From Nocardioides sp. cx-173 (GTDB lineage Bacteria > Actinomycetota > Actinomycetes > Propionibacteriales > Nocardioidaceae), in contig NZ_CP088262.1 in the NCBI RefSeq assembly GCF_021117365.1, forward strand, positions 682,001 to 746,000: a stretch of DNA of 64,000 bases. Reading direction: 5' to 3'. Shown here in pieces: positions 8,257 through 15,800 of the stretch (position 1 is its first letter; every line of letters begins with the position of its first letter). The notes under the pieces were generated by a model, which was not told the origin of the DNA, searched no databases, and worked only from the letters and a program-made list of their open reading frames with translations. The position numbers and the translations under genes are program-made.

Positions 8257-9636
8257 GTGGGCAGCCGGGTCGTCGTCGTCGGGGCCGGTGTCGCCGGCCT
8301 CACCGCCGCCCACGACCTGACCGGCGCCGGGCACGACGTGCTGGTGCTCGAGGCCGCCCCGCGCACCGGCGGCAAGATCCTGCGCCACGAGGTCGCCGGA
8401 GTCATGGTCGACGTCGGCGCCGAGGCGATGCTCAACCGCCGCCCCGAGGGGGTCGGCCTCGCCCGCGCCCTCGGGCTGGAGGTCGTCCACCCGGCGCTCG
8501 CGTCGTCCCGGATCTGGACCCGCGGGGCGCTGCGCCCGCTGCCGCGCTCGCTGATGGGCGTCCCGCTCGACCTGGAGCAGCTCGCCGCGTCCGGCGTGCT
8601 GTCGGAGGCGGGGCTGGCGCGGGTGCGCCAGGAGCCGTCGCTGCCGCCCGAGCGGATCGAGGGCGACCTCTCGGTCGGCGACCTGGTGGCCCACCGCTTC
8701 GGCGACGAGGTGACCGACCGCCTGGTGGAGCCGCTGCTCGGCGGCGTCTACGCCGGTCACGCGCGGCTGCTCTCGGCGCGCGCGTCGGTCCCGCAGCTCG
8801 TCGCCTTCGCGGAGCGCGGGTCGCTGCTGGAGCAGGCCGCGGCCATCCCCACGACGTACGACCTGCCGGTCTTCGCGGGCCTGCCCGGCGGGATGGGCGG
8901 GCTCACCGAGGCGCTCAGCGCGCGGCTCGACGTGCGCACCGGCTCGACCGTCCGGTCGCTGGAGCGCGACCGACGCGGCTTCGTGCTGGGCGTCGGTCCG
9001 ACCACGGCGACCGAGCGCGTGCGCGCCGACGCGGTCGTGCTTGCCACGCCCGCGGCCCCGACCGCGCGGCTGCTCGCCGGCGTGGCGCCGGTGGCCGCCG
9101 CCGAGCTCGGCGACGTGGAGTACGCCTCGATGGCGGTCGTGACCCTGGCGTTCCGGGCGGCGGACGTCGCGGCGCTGGAGGAGAGCGGCTCGTCCGGCTT
9201 CCTGGTGCCGCCGATCGACGGTCGGCGGATCAAGGCGGCGACGTTCTCCTTCGCCAAGTGGGACTGGGTGCGCTCCGCGGGCGCCGCCGCCGGGGTCGTG
9301 CACCTGCGCACCTCGCTGGGTCGCCACGGCGAGGTGGCCGCCCTGCAGGCCTCCGACGAGGAGCTCGTGGCCGTCTCGCTCGCCGACCTGGCCGACGCCA
9401 CTGGCCTGGACGCGAGGCCGGTCGACACCCACGTCCAGCGGTGGGGCGGCGGGCTGCCGCAGTACGCCGTGGGGCACCTCGACCGGGTGGCCCGCATCCG
9501 TGCCGACGTCGCCGGGGTGCCCGGCCTGGCGGTGTGCGGTGCGGCGTACGACGGCGTGGGGATCGCGGCCGTCGTGGCCTCCGCGCACCGGGCCGCTGCC
9601 GAGGCCGTGCGCGGCGACGGCACAATGGACTCATGA
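8257..9636 (+). CDS. hemY: Coproporphyrinogen III oxidase (HemY/CgoX type)
   Basis: A 459-residue FAD flavoprotein. Residues 4-40 are the dinucleotide-binding motif ([17 protein letters not shown] then a [12 protein letters not shown] loop); the C-terminus carries the second FAD motif ([20 protein letters not shown]). In actinobacteria with hemQ this enzyme oxidises coproporphyrinogen III to coproporphyrin III rather than protoporphyrinogen, so the older name protoporphyrinogen oxidase is probably wrong for the reaction. GTG start follows GAGGGG closely. The stop overlaps the ATG of hemQ (ATGA). Confidence 0.94.
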   Translation: MGSRVVVVGAGVAGLTAAHDLTGAGHDVLVLEAAPRTGGKILRHEVAGVMVDVGAEAMLNRRPEGVGLARALGLEVVHPALASSRIWTRGALRPLPRSLMGVPLDLEQLAASGVLSEAGLARVRQEPSLPPERIEGDLSVGDLVAHRFGDEVTDRLVEPLLGGVYAGHARLLSARASVPQLVAFAERGSLLEQAAAIPTTYDLPVFAGLPGGMGGLTEALSARLDVRTGSTVRSLERDRRGFVLGVGPTTATERVRADAVVLATPAAPTARLLAGVAPVAAAELGDVEYASMAVVTLAFRAADVAALEESGSSGFLVPPIDGRRIKAATFSFAKWDWVRSAGAAAGVVHLRTSLGRHGEVAALQASDEELVAVSLADLADATGLDARPVDTHVQRWGGGLPQYAVGHLDRVARIRADVAGVPGLAVCGAAYDGVGIAAVVASAHRAAAEAVRGDGTMDS

Positions 9637-10343
9637 GCGAGACGCAGTCCAAGGCCGCCCGGGTCCGCGAGATCAACGACTCCATCCGCTACACGATGTG
9701 GTCGGTGTTCAAGCTCGAGACCGTCCTCGGCGACGACGCCGACCGTGCCGCCATCGGGGCCGAGGCGGAGAAGCTCTTCGCCGAGCTCGCCGAGGCCGAC
9801 GTCATCGTGCGCGGCGTCTACGACGTCAGCGGCCTGCGCGCCGACGCGGACCTGATGCTGTGGGTCCACGCGACCACCAGCGAGGAGCTGCAGCTGGCCT
9901 ACCACCGCTTCCGCCGCACCGAGCTGGGGCGCCGCCTCGCGCCGGTCTGGTCGCAGATGGCGCTGCACCGCCCCGCGGAGTTCAACAAGAGCCACGTGCC
10001 GGCGTTCCTCAACGACGAGGAGCCCAAGCGGCACATCTGCGTCTACCCGTTCGTGCGCTCCTACGAGTGGTACCTGCTCGACGACGACGAGCGCCGCCGG
10101 ATGCTCGCCGAGCACGGCAAGATGGCCCGCGACTACGCCGACGTCCGCGCCAACACCGTGGCCAGCTTCGCGCTCGGCGACTACGAGTGGATGCTGGCCT
10201 TCGAGGCCGACGAGCTCTACCGGATCGTGGACCTGATGCGCCACCTGCGCGGCTCCGACGCCCGCCGCCACGTGCGCGAGGAGGTGCCGTTCTACACCGG
10301 CTCCCTGACCCCCGTCGCCGAGCTCGTGGAGCGCCTCCCCTGA
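9633..10343 (+). CDS. hemQ: Coproheme decarboxylase (chlorite dismutase family)
   Basis: A 236-residue HemQ/ChdC, the last step of the coproporphyrin-dependent pathway: two oxidative decarboxylations of coproheme to haem b. Tyr138 in [11 protein letters not shown] is the catalytic radical tyrosine by alignment from memory, and His161 in [14 protein letters not shown] the axial haem ligand. The Arg at +4 from Tyr138 stands where firmicute enzymes have Lys. [10 protein letters not shown] and [13 protein letters not shown] are family signatures. Directly coupled to hemY. Confidence 0.95.
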   Translation: MSETQSKAARVREINDSIRYTMWSVFKLETVLGDDADRAAIGAEAEKLFAELAEADVIVRGVYDVSGLRADADLMLWVHATTSEELQLAYHRFRRTELGRRLAPVWSQMALHRPAEFNKSHVPAFLNDEEPKRHICVYPFVRSYEWYLLDDDERRRMLAEHGKMARDYADVRANTVASFALGDYEWMLAFEADELYRIVDLMRHLRGSDARRHVREEVPFYTGSLTPVAELVERLP

Positions 10344-10351
10344 CCTCCCGA

Positions 10352-10388
10352 CCGCTGACCCGTCAGAAACTTTGTGACGGGTCAGCGG
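10352..10388. terminator. Bidirectional hairpin between hemQ and msrB
   Basis: Perfect 14-bp stem (10352-10365 with 10375-10388) and nine-base loop, placed between the convergent stops of hemQ and msrB. The right arm's TGACGGGTCAG recurs at 10406-10416 over the msrB stop, so the hairpin arms may have partly come from a small local duplication. Confidence 0.8.
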
Positions 10389-10412
10389 GGAGTTGCGTCA
10401 GTTGGTGACGGG

Positions 10413-10823
10413 TCAGTCGGTCTTGGGGTCGACCGGCTCGAGGGTCAGCGAGATCGAGTTGATGCAGTAGCGGTCGCCGGTGGGCGTGCCGTAGCCGTCG
10501 GGGAACACGTGTCCCAGGTGCGAGCCGCAGTTGGCGCAGCGGACCTCGACCCGCCTCATGCCGGCGGAGTCGTCCTCGAGGTACTCGATCGTGTCGCTGA
10601 TCGGCTGGTAGAAGCTCGGCCAGCCGCAGCCGGAGTGGAACTTGGTGTCGGACTCGAAGAGCTTGGCCTGGCACGCCTTGCAGCGGTAGATGCCGGTGGT
10701 CTCGGTGTCGGTGTACTCCCCGGTGAACGCGCGCTCCGTGGCCGCCTTGCGCAGGACGGCGTACTCCTCGGGCGAGAGCTCCTCGCGCCACTGCTCGTCG
10801 GTCTTCTCCACCTGATAGCTCAT
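10413..10823 (-). CDS. msrB: Peptide-methionine (R)-S-oxide reductase
   Basis: A 136-residue MsrB. Zinc is held by two CxxC pairs (Cys48/51 in CKAC, Cys96/99 in CANC). The catalytic Cys120 is in DRYCINS and Cys66 in HSGCGWPSF is the resolving position. It reduces methionine-R-sulfoxide in proteins. A GTG nine bases upstream is also open, but the ATG is preferred because a TACGGT -10 sits seven bases before it, consistent with a leaderless transcript. Confidence 0.95.
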   Translation of the reverse strand: MSYQVEKTDEQWREELSPEEYAVLRKAATERAFTGEYTDTETTGIYRCKACQAKLFESDTKFHSGCGWPSFYQPISDTIEYLEDDSAGMRRVEVRCANCGSHLGHVFPDGYGTPTGDRYCINSISLTLEPVDPKTD

Positions 10824-10830
10824 GGGCTCC

Positions 10831-10836
10831 ACCGTA
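10831..10836 (-). promoter_or_regulatory. Candidate -10 element of leaderless msrB
   Basis: TACGGT on the minus strand, seven bases from the msrB ATG. No separate ribosome site. Confidence 0.4.
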
Positions 10837-10837
10837 A

Positions 10838-10857
10838 GGGGCGACCCAAGTCACCCC
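10838..10857. repeat. Inverted repeat in the msrB/reductase divergent region
   Basis: GGGGCGAC and GTCACCCC are separated by four bases; the arms differ at one position. It lies just upstream of the msrB -10, where a regulator could act. No known operator is recognised. Confidence 0.3.
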
Positions 10858-10865
10858 GACGACCG

Positions 10866-10884
10866 GTTGACGTGCTCAGTCAAC
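10866..10884. promoter_or_regulatory. Candidate operator overlapping the -35 of the desaturase operon
   Basis: GTTGAC, seven bases, GTCAAC: a perfect six-base inverted repeat. TTGACG within it is a good -35, and TTCACT (10890-10895), 17 bases on, a fair -10 whose start point would fall on the GTG at 10903. A dimeric repressor (TetR type is usual for desaturase operons) bound here would block RNA polymerase. Regulator identity is inference. Confidence 0.5.
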
Positions 10885-10902
10885 ACCTGTTCACTGAATG
10901 GG

Positions 10903-11973
10903 GTGACCACGATCCCCTGGGAGCGCGTGCGGAAGGCCGGGTCGAAGCTGACCACGCCGCTGCACCCCGACGACTACCTCTCCCTGCTCAACCCGCTGTG
11001 GAGCTCCCGCGAGCTCCGGGGGCGGGTCGAGGAGGTCATCCCGGAGACCGACGACGCCGCCACGCTCGTGATCCGCCCCGGCTGGGGCTGGCACTACGAG
11101 CACCGTCCCGGGCAGTACGTCGGCATCGGCGTGCAGGTCGAGGGCCGGTTCCAGTGGCGCTCGTACTCGGTGAGCTCCCCGCCCAGGCGGCGGGGGCGCA
11201 CGATCTCGATCACGGTGCGGGCGATGCCCGAGGGCAAGCTGTCCTCGCACCTGGTCTCCGGGCTGGCGCCGGGCACCATCGTGCGGCTGGCCAAGCCCGA
11301 GGGCGACTTCGTGATGCCGGACCCGCCGCCGGACAAGGCGCTCTTCCTGGTCGGCGGCAGCGGCATCACGCCGGTGATGGCGATGCTGCGCACGCTCGAC
11401 CGGCGCGACACGATGCCCGACGTCGTCCTGCACTACTCCTCGACGACCGCGGAGCGGATGATCTTCCGCGACGAGCTGACCGCCCTGGCCGACAAGCACC
11501 CGTCGTTCACCTTCCACCAGCTGCACACCGACGTCGACGGGATCCTGGACCTCGCCGAGCTGGACCGGGTGTGCGACGACTGGCATCACCGCGAGACCTG
11601 GGCCTGCGGCCCGGGCCCCATGCTCGACGCCACCACCGAGCACTGGGAGTCCGCGGGCCTCGAGGACCGCCTGCACGTGGAGCGCTTCTCCCTCGAGCTC
11701 GGCGGCGAGGGCGGCGAGGGCGGGACGATCAGCTTCCGCAACTCCGGCAAGTCCGTCGACGCCGACGGCGCCACGACCATCCTCGAGGCCGGCGAGGAGG
11801 CCGGGGTCGGGATGCCCTACGGCTGCCGCATGGGCATCTGCCACACCTGCACGGTCACCCTCGTCTCCGGCACCATCCGCGACCTGCGCAGCGGAGACGA
11901 GTTCGGCCAGCCCAACGAGCCCGTCCAGACCTGCGTCACCGCCGCCGTGGGTGACTGCACGCTCGACATCTGA
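10903..11973 (+). CDS. Ferredoxin-NADP reductase with C-terminal 2Fe-2S domain (desaturase partner)
   Basis: A 356-residue electron-transfer protein in one chain: FAD domain (RSYSVSSP, flavin binding), NAD(P)H domain (LFLVGGSGITPVMAML, then WACGPGPMLD) and a plant-type 2Fe-2S domain at the C-terminus (YGCRMGICHTC, with the fourth Cys in VQTCVTA). It passes electrons from NAD(P)H to the desaturase encoded next, like the Rv3230c-DesA3 pair of M. tuberculosis. No ribosome site precedes the GTG, and promoter spacing suggests a leaderless message. The frame is open further upstream into the promoter, which I reject as coding. Confidence 0.9.
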   Translation: MTTIPWERVRKAGSKLTTPLHPDDYLSLLNPLWSSRELRGRVEEVIPETDDAATLVIRPGWGWHYEHRPGQYVGIGVQVEGRFQWRSYSVSSPPRRRGRTISITVRAMPEGKLSSHLVSGLAPGTIVRLAKPEGDFVMPDPPPDKALFLVGGSGITPVMAMLRTLDRRDTMPDVVLHYSSTTAERMIFRDELTALADKHPSFTFHQLHTDVDGILDLAELDRVCDDWHHRETWACGPGPMLDATTEHWESAGLEDRLHVERFSLELGGEGGEGGTISFRNSGKSVDADGATTILEAGEEAGVGMPYGCRMGICHTCTVTLVSGTIRDLRSGDEFGQPNEPVQTCVTAAVGDCTLDI

Positions 11974-11980
11974 GTTTCGA

Positions 11981-12042
11981 GGCTCGCTTCGCTCGCACCT
12001 CAACCACCGTATGGGCTCGCTTCGCTCGCACCTCAACCACCG
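11981..12042. repeat. Tandem pair of a Nocardioides-type intergenic repeat
   Basis: Two identical 29-base units, 11981-12009 and 12014-12042, separated by four bases. Each contains CTCGCTTCGCTCG, which can fold on itself. Sequences of this kind (read in the other direction as GCGAGCGAAGCGAGC) are abundant between genes in Nocardioides genomes from memory. It sits between the reductase and desaturase genes and may form RNA structure within the operon. Confidence 0.8.
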
Positions 12043-12065
12043 AGCACCACGAAAGGAGACCTGAC

Positions 12066-13307
12066 ATGGCCATCGCCGACGTCAAGGAGTACACCCACCT
12101 CACCGAGGACGAGGTCGAGCAGCTGGGACGCGAGCTCGACGCGATCCGCGCCGACATCGAGGAGTCGCGCAGCGCCGATGACGCGGCGTACATCAACCGC
12201 CTGATCAAGCTCCAGCGCGGGCTCGCCGCCGCCGGCCGGGTGACGCTGATGGCGGGCACCCAGTCGCGCCGTACGCGTGTGCCGGCGGCCGTGCTGGGCG
12301 GCAGCATGCTGGGCCTGGCCAAGATCCTGGAGAACATGGAGATCGGCCACAACATCATGCACGGCCAGTGGGACTGGATGAACGACCCGGAGATCCACTC
12401 CAGCAACTGGGAGTGGGACACCGCCCAGCCGGCCGAGCAGTGGAAGCACTCGCACAACTACGTGCACCACCAGTTCACCAACGTGCTGGGCCATGACAAC
12501 GACATCGGCTACGGCATCATGCGGATGGCGCGCGAGCAGAAGTGGCACCCCTACTACCTCGGGCAGCCGGTCTACAACGCGCTGCTGGCCTCGCTCTTCC
12601 AGTGGGGCGTCGCGCTCCACGACCTGGACCTGGAGCGGATCCGCAAGGGCGAGAAGGACCCGAAGGAGATGAAGCGGCAGCTGCGCCAGATCGCGCGCAA
12701 GGGCCGCAACCAGATCCTCAAGGACTACATCGTCTACCCCGCACTGTCGGGTCGGCAGTGGAAGACCACGCTGGTGGCTAACGCCAGCGCCAACCTGGCG
12801 CGCAACCTGTGGTCCTACATGATCATCTTCTGCGGGCACTTCCCCGACGGGGCGCTGCACTTCACCGAGGAGGAGCTCGAGGACGAGACCCGCGCGGAGT
12901 GGTACCTGCGCCAGATGCTCGGCTCGGCCAACTTCGAGGGCGGCCGCACGCTGCACGTGCTCAGCGGCAGCCTCGGCTACCAGATCGAGCACCACCTGTT
13001 CCCCGACCTGCCCAGCAACCGCTACCCCGAGATCGCGGTCAAGGTGCGGGCGCTGTGCGACAAGTACGACATCCCGTACACGACCGGCCCGCTGCACCGC
13101 CAGTACGGCCAGGCGCTGCGCACGATCATGAAGCTGTCGCTGCCCAACCACATGACCAGCTCCGACGACCCGGCCCCGCCGGAGCGCCGCGACACCGCCG
13201 AGGAGCCGCCGCGCGACCGCAAGCGGCGCTCGGACTCCGAGCGCCAGCCGCGGCGTCGCGAGCTCGGCTCCTACGCGCGCAGCCCCCGCGAGCGGGAGCA
13301 CGACTGA
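12066..13307 (+). CDS. Membrane fatty acyl (acyl-CoA/phospholipid) desaturase
   Basis: A 413-residue di-iron integral membrane desaturase. The three histidine boxes are HNIMH (95-99), HNYVHH (130-135) and QIEHH (about 307). Glutamine in the third box is the pattern of front-end desaturases and of DesA3-like actinobacterial enzymes. Hydrophobic segments flank the boxes. AAAGGAG before the ATG fixes the start. The C-terminal ~50 residues are highly charged and Arg/Pro-rich, probably cytoplasmic. It forms an operon with the upstream reductase. The regiochemistry of the double bond cannot be told from sequence. Confidence 0.92.
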   Translation: MAIADVKEYTHLTEDEVEQLGRELDAIRADIEESRSADDAAYINRLIKLQRGLAAAGRVTLMAGTQSRRTRVPAAVLGGSMLGLAKILENMEIGHNIMHGQWDWMNDPEIHSSNWEWDTAQPAEQWKHSHNYVHHQFTNVLGHDNDIGYGIMRMAREQKWHPYYLGQPVYNALLASLFQWGVALHDLDLERIRKGEKDPKEMKRQLRQIARKGRNQILKDYIVYPALSGRQWKTTLVANASANLARNLWSYMIIFCGHFPDGALHFTEEELEDETRAEWYLRQMLGSANFEGGRTLHVLSGSLGYQIEHHLFPDLPSNRYPEIAVKVRALCDKYDIPYTTGPLHRQYGQALRTIMKLSLPNHMTSSDDPAPPERRDTAEEPPRDRKRRSDSERQPRRRELGSYARSPREREHD

Positions 13308-13717
13308 TGGACGCCGCGCCGACCACGTTCGCCGAGCTGCCGCTCGACCCGCGGCTGGGCGTGCCGGTGCCGTTCGCGTGCTCGAGCCCGCAGGACCTCG
13401 ACAAGCGCCGGGTCACGCAGTGCGCGCTGAGCCGCGTCTGCGGGGTGTGCGGGGCCGGCTTGGGGCGGCCGATCGCGTTCCTCGGCACCGCGCGCGAGGA
13501 GGCCCGCAACGCCTTCCACTTCCCGCCGACCCACGAGGCGTGCGCCACGGCCCTGCTGGCGGCGTACGACGGTGTGGGCGAGGGCGTGCTGGGCCAGGAC
13601 GAGGCCGTCGAGGCCTGGGTGCTGGTCACGACCGCGGCCTTCGAGTTCGTGCGGCCCGGGCGCGAGGACCTGGACCGGCGCCCGACGTTCCAGCCCACGG
13701 TGGTGCTGTCGCGTTAG
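13307..13717 (+). CDS. Conserved hypothetical protein with a putative zinc site
   Basis: A 136-residue protein of unknown function. It has CGVCG (Cys45/48) and later THEAC (His76/Cys79), together a CxxC...HxxC arrangement that could hold one zinc, plus further cysteines at 25 and 39. No signal peptide or membrane segment. The ATG shares a base with the desaturase stop (TGATG), so it is probably translated with that gene even though the next gene is a DNA-repair polymerase with its own promoter. I do not recognise a named family. Confidence 0.75.
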   Translation: MDAAPTTFAELPLDPRLGVPVPFACSSPQDLDKRRVTQCALSRVCGVCGAGLGRPIAFLGTAREEARNAFHFPPTHEACATALLAAYDGVGEGVLGQDEAVEAWVLVTTAAFEFVRPGREDLDRRPTFQPTVVLSR

Positions 13718-13720
13718 GTT
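13715..13720 (+). promoter_or_regulatory. Candidate -10 element of the leaderless LigD-type polymerase gene
   Basis: TAGGTT is followed by six bases and the ATG at 13727; it overlaps the stop codon of the preceding gene. No ribosome site. Confidence 0.45.
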
Positions 13721-13726
13721 GACGGC

Positions 13727-14806
13727 ATGCCGAAGCCGCCAGCCGCCGAGGTCGACGCCGGGGGACGCGCCGTGCGCGTGTCCAGCCCGGACCGAGTGAT
13801 CTACGAGGCGACCGAGACCACGCCCGAGGTCACCAAGCTGATGGTCGCGGAGTACTTCGCGAGCGTCGACGACGGACTGATGCGCGCCCTGCGCGACCGG
13901 CCGACCGCGTTGGAGCGCTGGCCGGCCGGCGTCCGCCCTGGGATCAAGCTGGCCACCGGGCGGCCCGGTCAGAAGGCCGATGCGTTCTACCAGAAGCGCG
14001 TGCCCAAGGGCGCGCCCGACTACCTCGAGAGCGTCGAGATCACCTTCCCATCCGGGCGCCCGGCCGAGGAGATCGTGCCGACCGAGATCGCGGTGCCGGT
14101 GTGGTGCGCCCACATGGGCACGCTCACCTTCCACCCGTGGCCGGTGCGCCGCAGCGACGTCGACCGCCCCGACGAGCTGCGCATCGACCTGGACCCCCAG
14201 CCCGGCACGACGTTCGGTGACGCCGTGCGGGTGGCCGGCGTGGCGCGTGAGCTGCTGGAGGAGCTGGGCCTGCGGGGCTACGTGAAGACGTCGGGCAACC
14301 GCGGCATCCACGTCTACGTGCGGATCCGCCCGGAGTGGGAGTTCGCCGACGTGCGGCACGCCGCGATCGGGTTCGGTCGGGCGCTGGAGCGCCGCGACGA
14401 CCAGGTGACCACGGCGTGGTGGAAGGAGGAGCGCGGCGAGCGGATCTTCGTCGACTTCAACCAGAACACCCGCGACCGCACGATCGCGTCGGCGTACTCC
14501 CTGCGCCCGATCCCGGGCGCCCCGGTGTCGACGCCGCTCACCTGGGAGGAGCTGCCGGACGTCACCGACCCGAGCGTCTTCAACCTCTTCACCGTGCCCG
14601 ACCGGCTGGCCGACGGCGACCCGTGGGCCACGATCGACGACGAGGCGTTCTCGCTGGAGCCGCTGCTGCGGCTGTGGGAGGAGCTGCCTGGCGGCGAGCT
14701 GAACTACCCGCCCGACCACCCGAAGATGCCCGGCGAGCCGCCGCGCGTGCAGCCGAGCAAGAAGGTGGCCGAGCACTGGGACGAGGACGGCAACCGGCTC
14801 GGCTAG
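13727..14806 (+). CDS. Stand-alone LigD-like DNA polymerase/primase domain (Prim-PolC type)
   Basis: A 359-residue archaeo-eukaryotic primase-like protein matching the polymerase domain of bacterial LigD without ligase or phosphoesterase domains. Catalytic aspartates are Asp154 and Asp156 (RIDLDPQPG). Other family motifs: YVKTSGNRGIHVYV, HMGTLTFHPWPVR, KADAFYQKRVPKG, IFVDFNQNTRDRTIASAYS. Such enzymes fill short gaps with NTPs or dNTPs. In M. tuberculosis the comparable protein is encoded beside LigC; here a LigC-like ligase is encoded about 8.4 kb away at 23200. Partnership is inferred. Confidence 0.93.
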   Translation: MPKPPAAEVDAGGRAVRVSSPDRVIYEATETTPEVTKLMVAEYFASVDDGLMRALRDRPTALERWPAGVRPGIKLATGRPGQKADAFYQKRVPKGAPDYLESVEITFPSGRPAEEIVPTEIAVPVWCAHMGTLTFHPWPVRRSDVDRPDELRIDLDPQPGTTFGDAVRVAGVARELLEELGLRGYVKTSGNRGIHVYVRIRPEWEFADVRHAAIGFGRALERRDDQVTTAWWKEERGERIFVDFNQNTRDRTIASAYSLRPIPGAPVSTPLTWEELPDVTDPSVFNLFTVPDRLADGDPWATIDDEAFSLEPLLRLWEELPGGELNYPPDHPKMPGEPPRVQPSKKVAEHWDEDGNRLG

Positions 14807-14809
14807 GGT
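14804..14809 (+). promoter_or_regulatory. Candidate -10 element of the leaderless sulfotransferase-like gene
   Basis: TAGGGT, overlapping the stop of the polymerase gene, then seven bases to the GTG at 14817. Confidence 0.45.
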
Positions 14810-14816
14810 CGTCCGC

Positions 14817-15800
14817 GTGACCGAGACCCGCCGCCGCGTGCTGCTCGTGACCGGGTCCGGGCGCAGCGGGACCAGCACCGTTGCGGGCGCGCTCGCCCGG
14901 CTCGGGCTGTACATCCCGCCGCCGCTGGTCGAGGCCGACGAGACCAACCCGCGGGGGTTCTACGAGTCGCAGTGGGTCGTCGACTTCCACAAGGAGCTGC
15001 TCAGCCGCGCCCCGGTGCGCACCATCGACGCCCGGCCGGAGGCCGCCGCGCTGGCGGCGCGCGCCGCGGCTGACCCGCAGGCGCGGGAGCGTCTGGTGAA
15101 CTGGCTCGCCGAGCAGGACGGCCATGCCCAGGTGCTGGTCAAGGACCCGCGGGCCTTCTGGCTGCACGACGTCTGGCGGGCGGCCGTGCCGAAGACCGGC
15201 CGGGAGCTGGCGTTCCTCACGATGCTGCGGCACCCGGTGGAGGTCGCCGGCTCGCGGGACTCGGCGTACCTCGCCGACGAGACGCCGGGCTTCCGGCGGC
15301 AGCGCGCGACGGCCAACGTGGCGGCGTGGGTCAACGGCGCGTTCGAGACCGAGGTCGCCACCCGCGGTGAGCGGGCGTTCGTCCGCCACCTCGACCTCCT
15401 TGCCGACTGGCGCGGAGCGCTGGGCCGGGCGGCCGAGCAGCTCGAGCTGACCCTGGACCCCGCGGGCGACGCCGCCGTCGACGACTTCATCGACACCCGG
15501 CTGCACCGCGCCCGCATCGACTGGGACGAGCTCGACGTGCCCGACGAGCTGCGCGACCTCGCCGAGCGGGCCTGGGAGCTGATGAACGCGCTGGTCGACA
15601 GCCCCCAGGACGCCGCCGTCGCCGAGGAGCTCGCCGGGCTGCGCGAGCGCTACGCGCGCCTGCACGACCACGCGGTCGCCATCGCGATCGACCACACCAA
15701 GGCCCGCGAGGCGCACGTACGGCGCACGGTGCGGGCCAACGTCGAGCGCGAGCTCGGCGCTCGCACCGAGCCCCGTCGCGGGCTCTTCCGTCGCTCCTAG
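14817..15800 (+). CDS. Sulfotransferase-family protein (P-loop, PAPS-binding type)
   Basis: A 327-residue protein. The N-terminal strand-loop VLLVTGSGRSGTSTVAGAL is the 5'-phosphosulfate-binding P-loop of bacterial sulfotransferases, and LTMLRHPVEVAGSRDSAYL matches the 3'-phosphate-binding strand with its Arg and Ser. VLVKDPRAFWLHDVW is another family segment. It could add sulfate to a glycan or lipid; the adjacent convergent GT4-Stealth operon makes a glycan acceptor plausible (inference). Its TAG stop and the stop of the facing gene share the four bases CTAG. Confidence 0.82.
   Translation: MTETRRRVLLVTGSGRSGTSTVAGALARLGLYIPPPLVEADETNPRGFYESQWVVDFHKELLSRAPVRTIDARPEAAALAARAAADPQARERLVNWLAEQDGHAQVLVKDPRAFWLHDVWRAAVPKTGRELAFLTMLRHPVEVAGSRDSAYLADETPGFRRQRATANVAAWVNGAFETEVATRGERAFVRHLDLLADWRGALGRAAEQLELTLDPAGDAAVDDFIDTRLHRARIDWDELDVPDELRDLAERAWELMNALVDSPQDAAVAEELAGLRERYARLHDHAVAIAIDHTKAREAHVRRTVRANVERELGARTEPRRGLFRRS

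Noticed and set aside
8257..9636. Protoporphyrinogen oxidase (classical haem pathway)
   Set aside because: The adjoining hemQ implies the coproporphyrin-dependent route, so the oxidase acts on coproporphyrinogen III.
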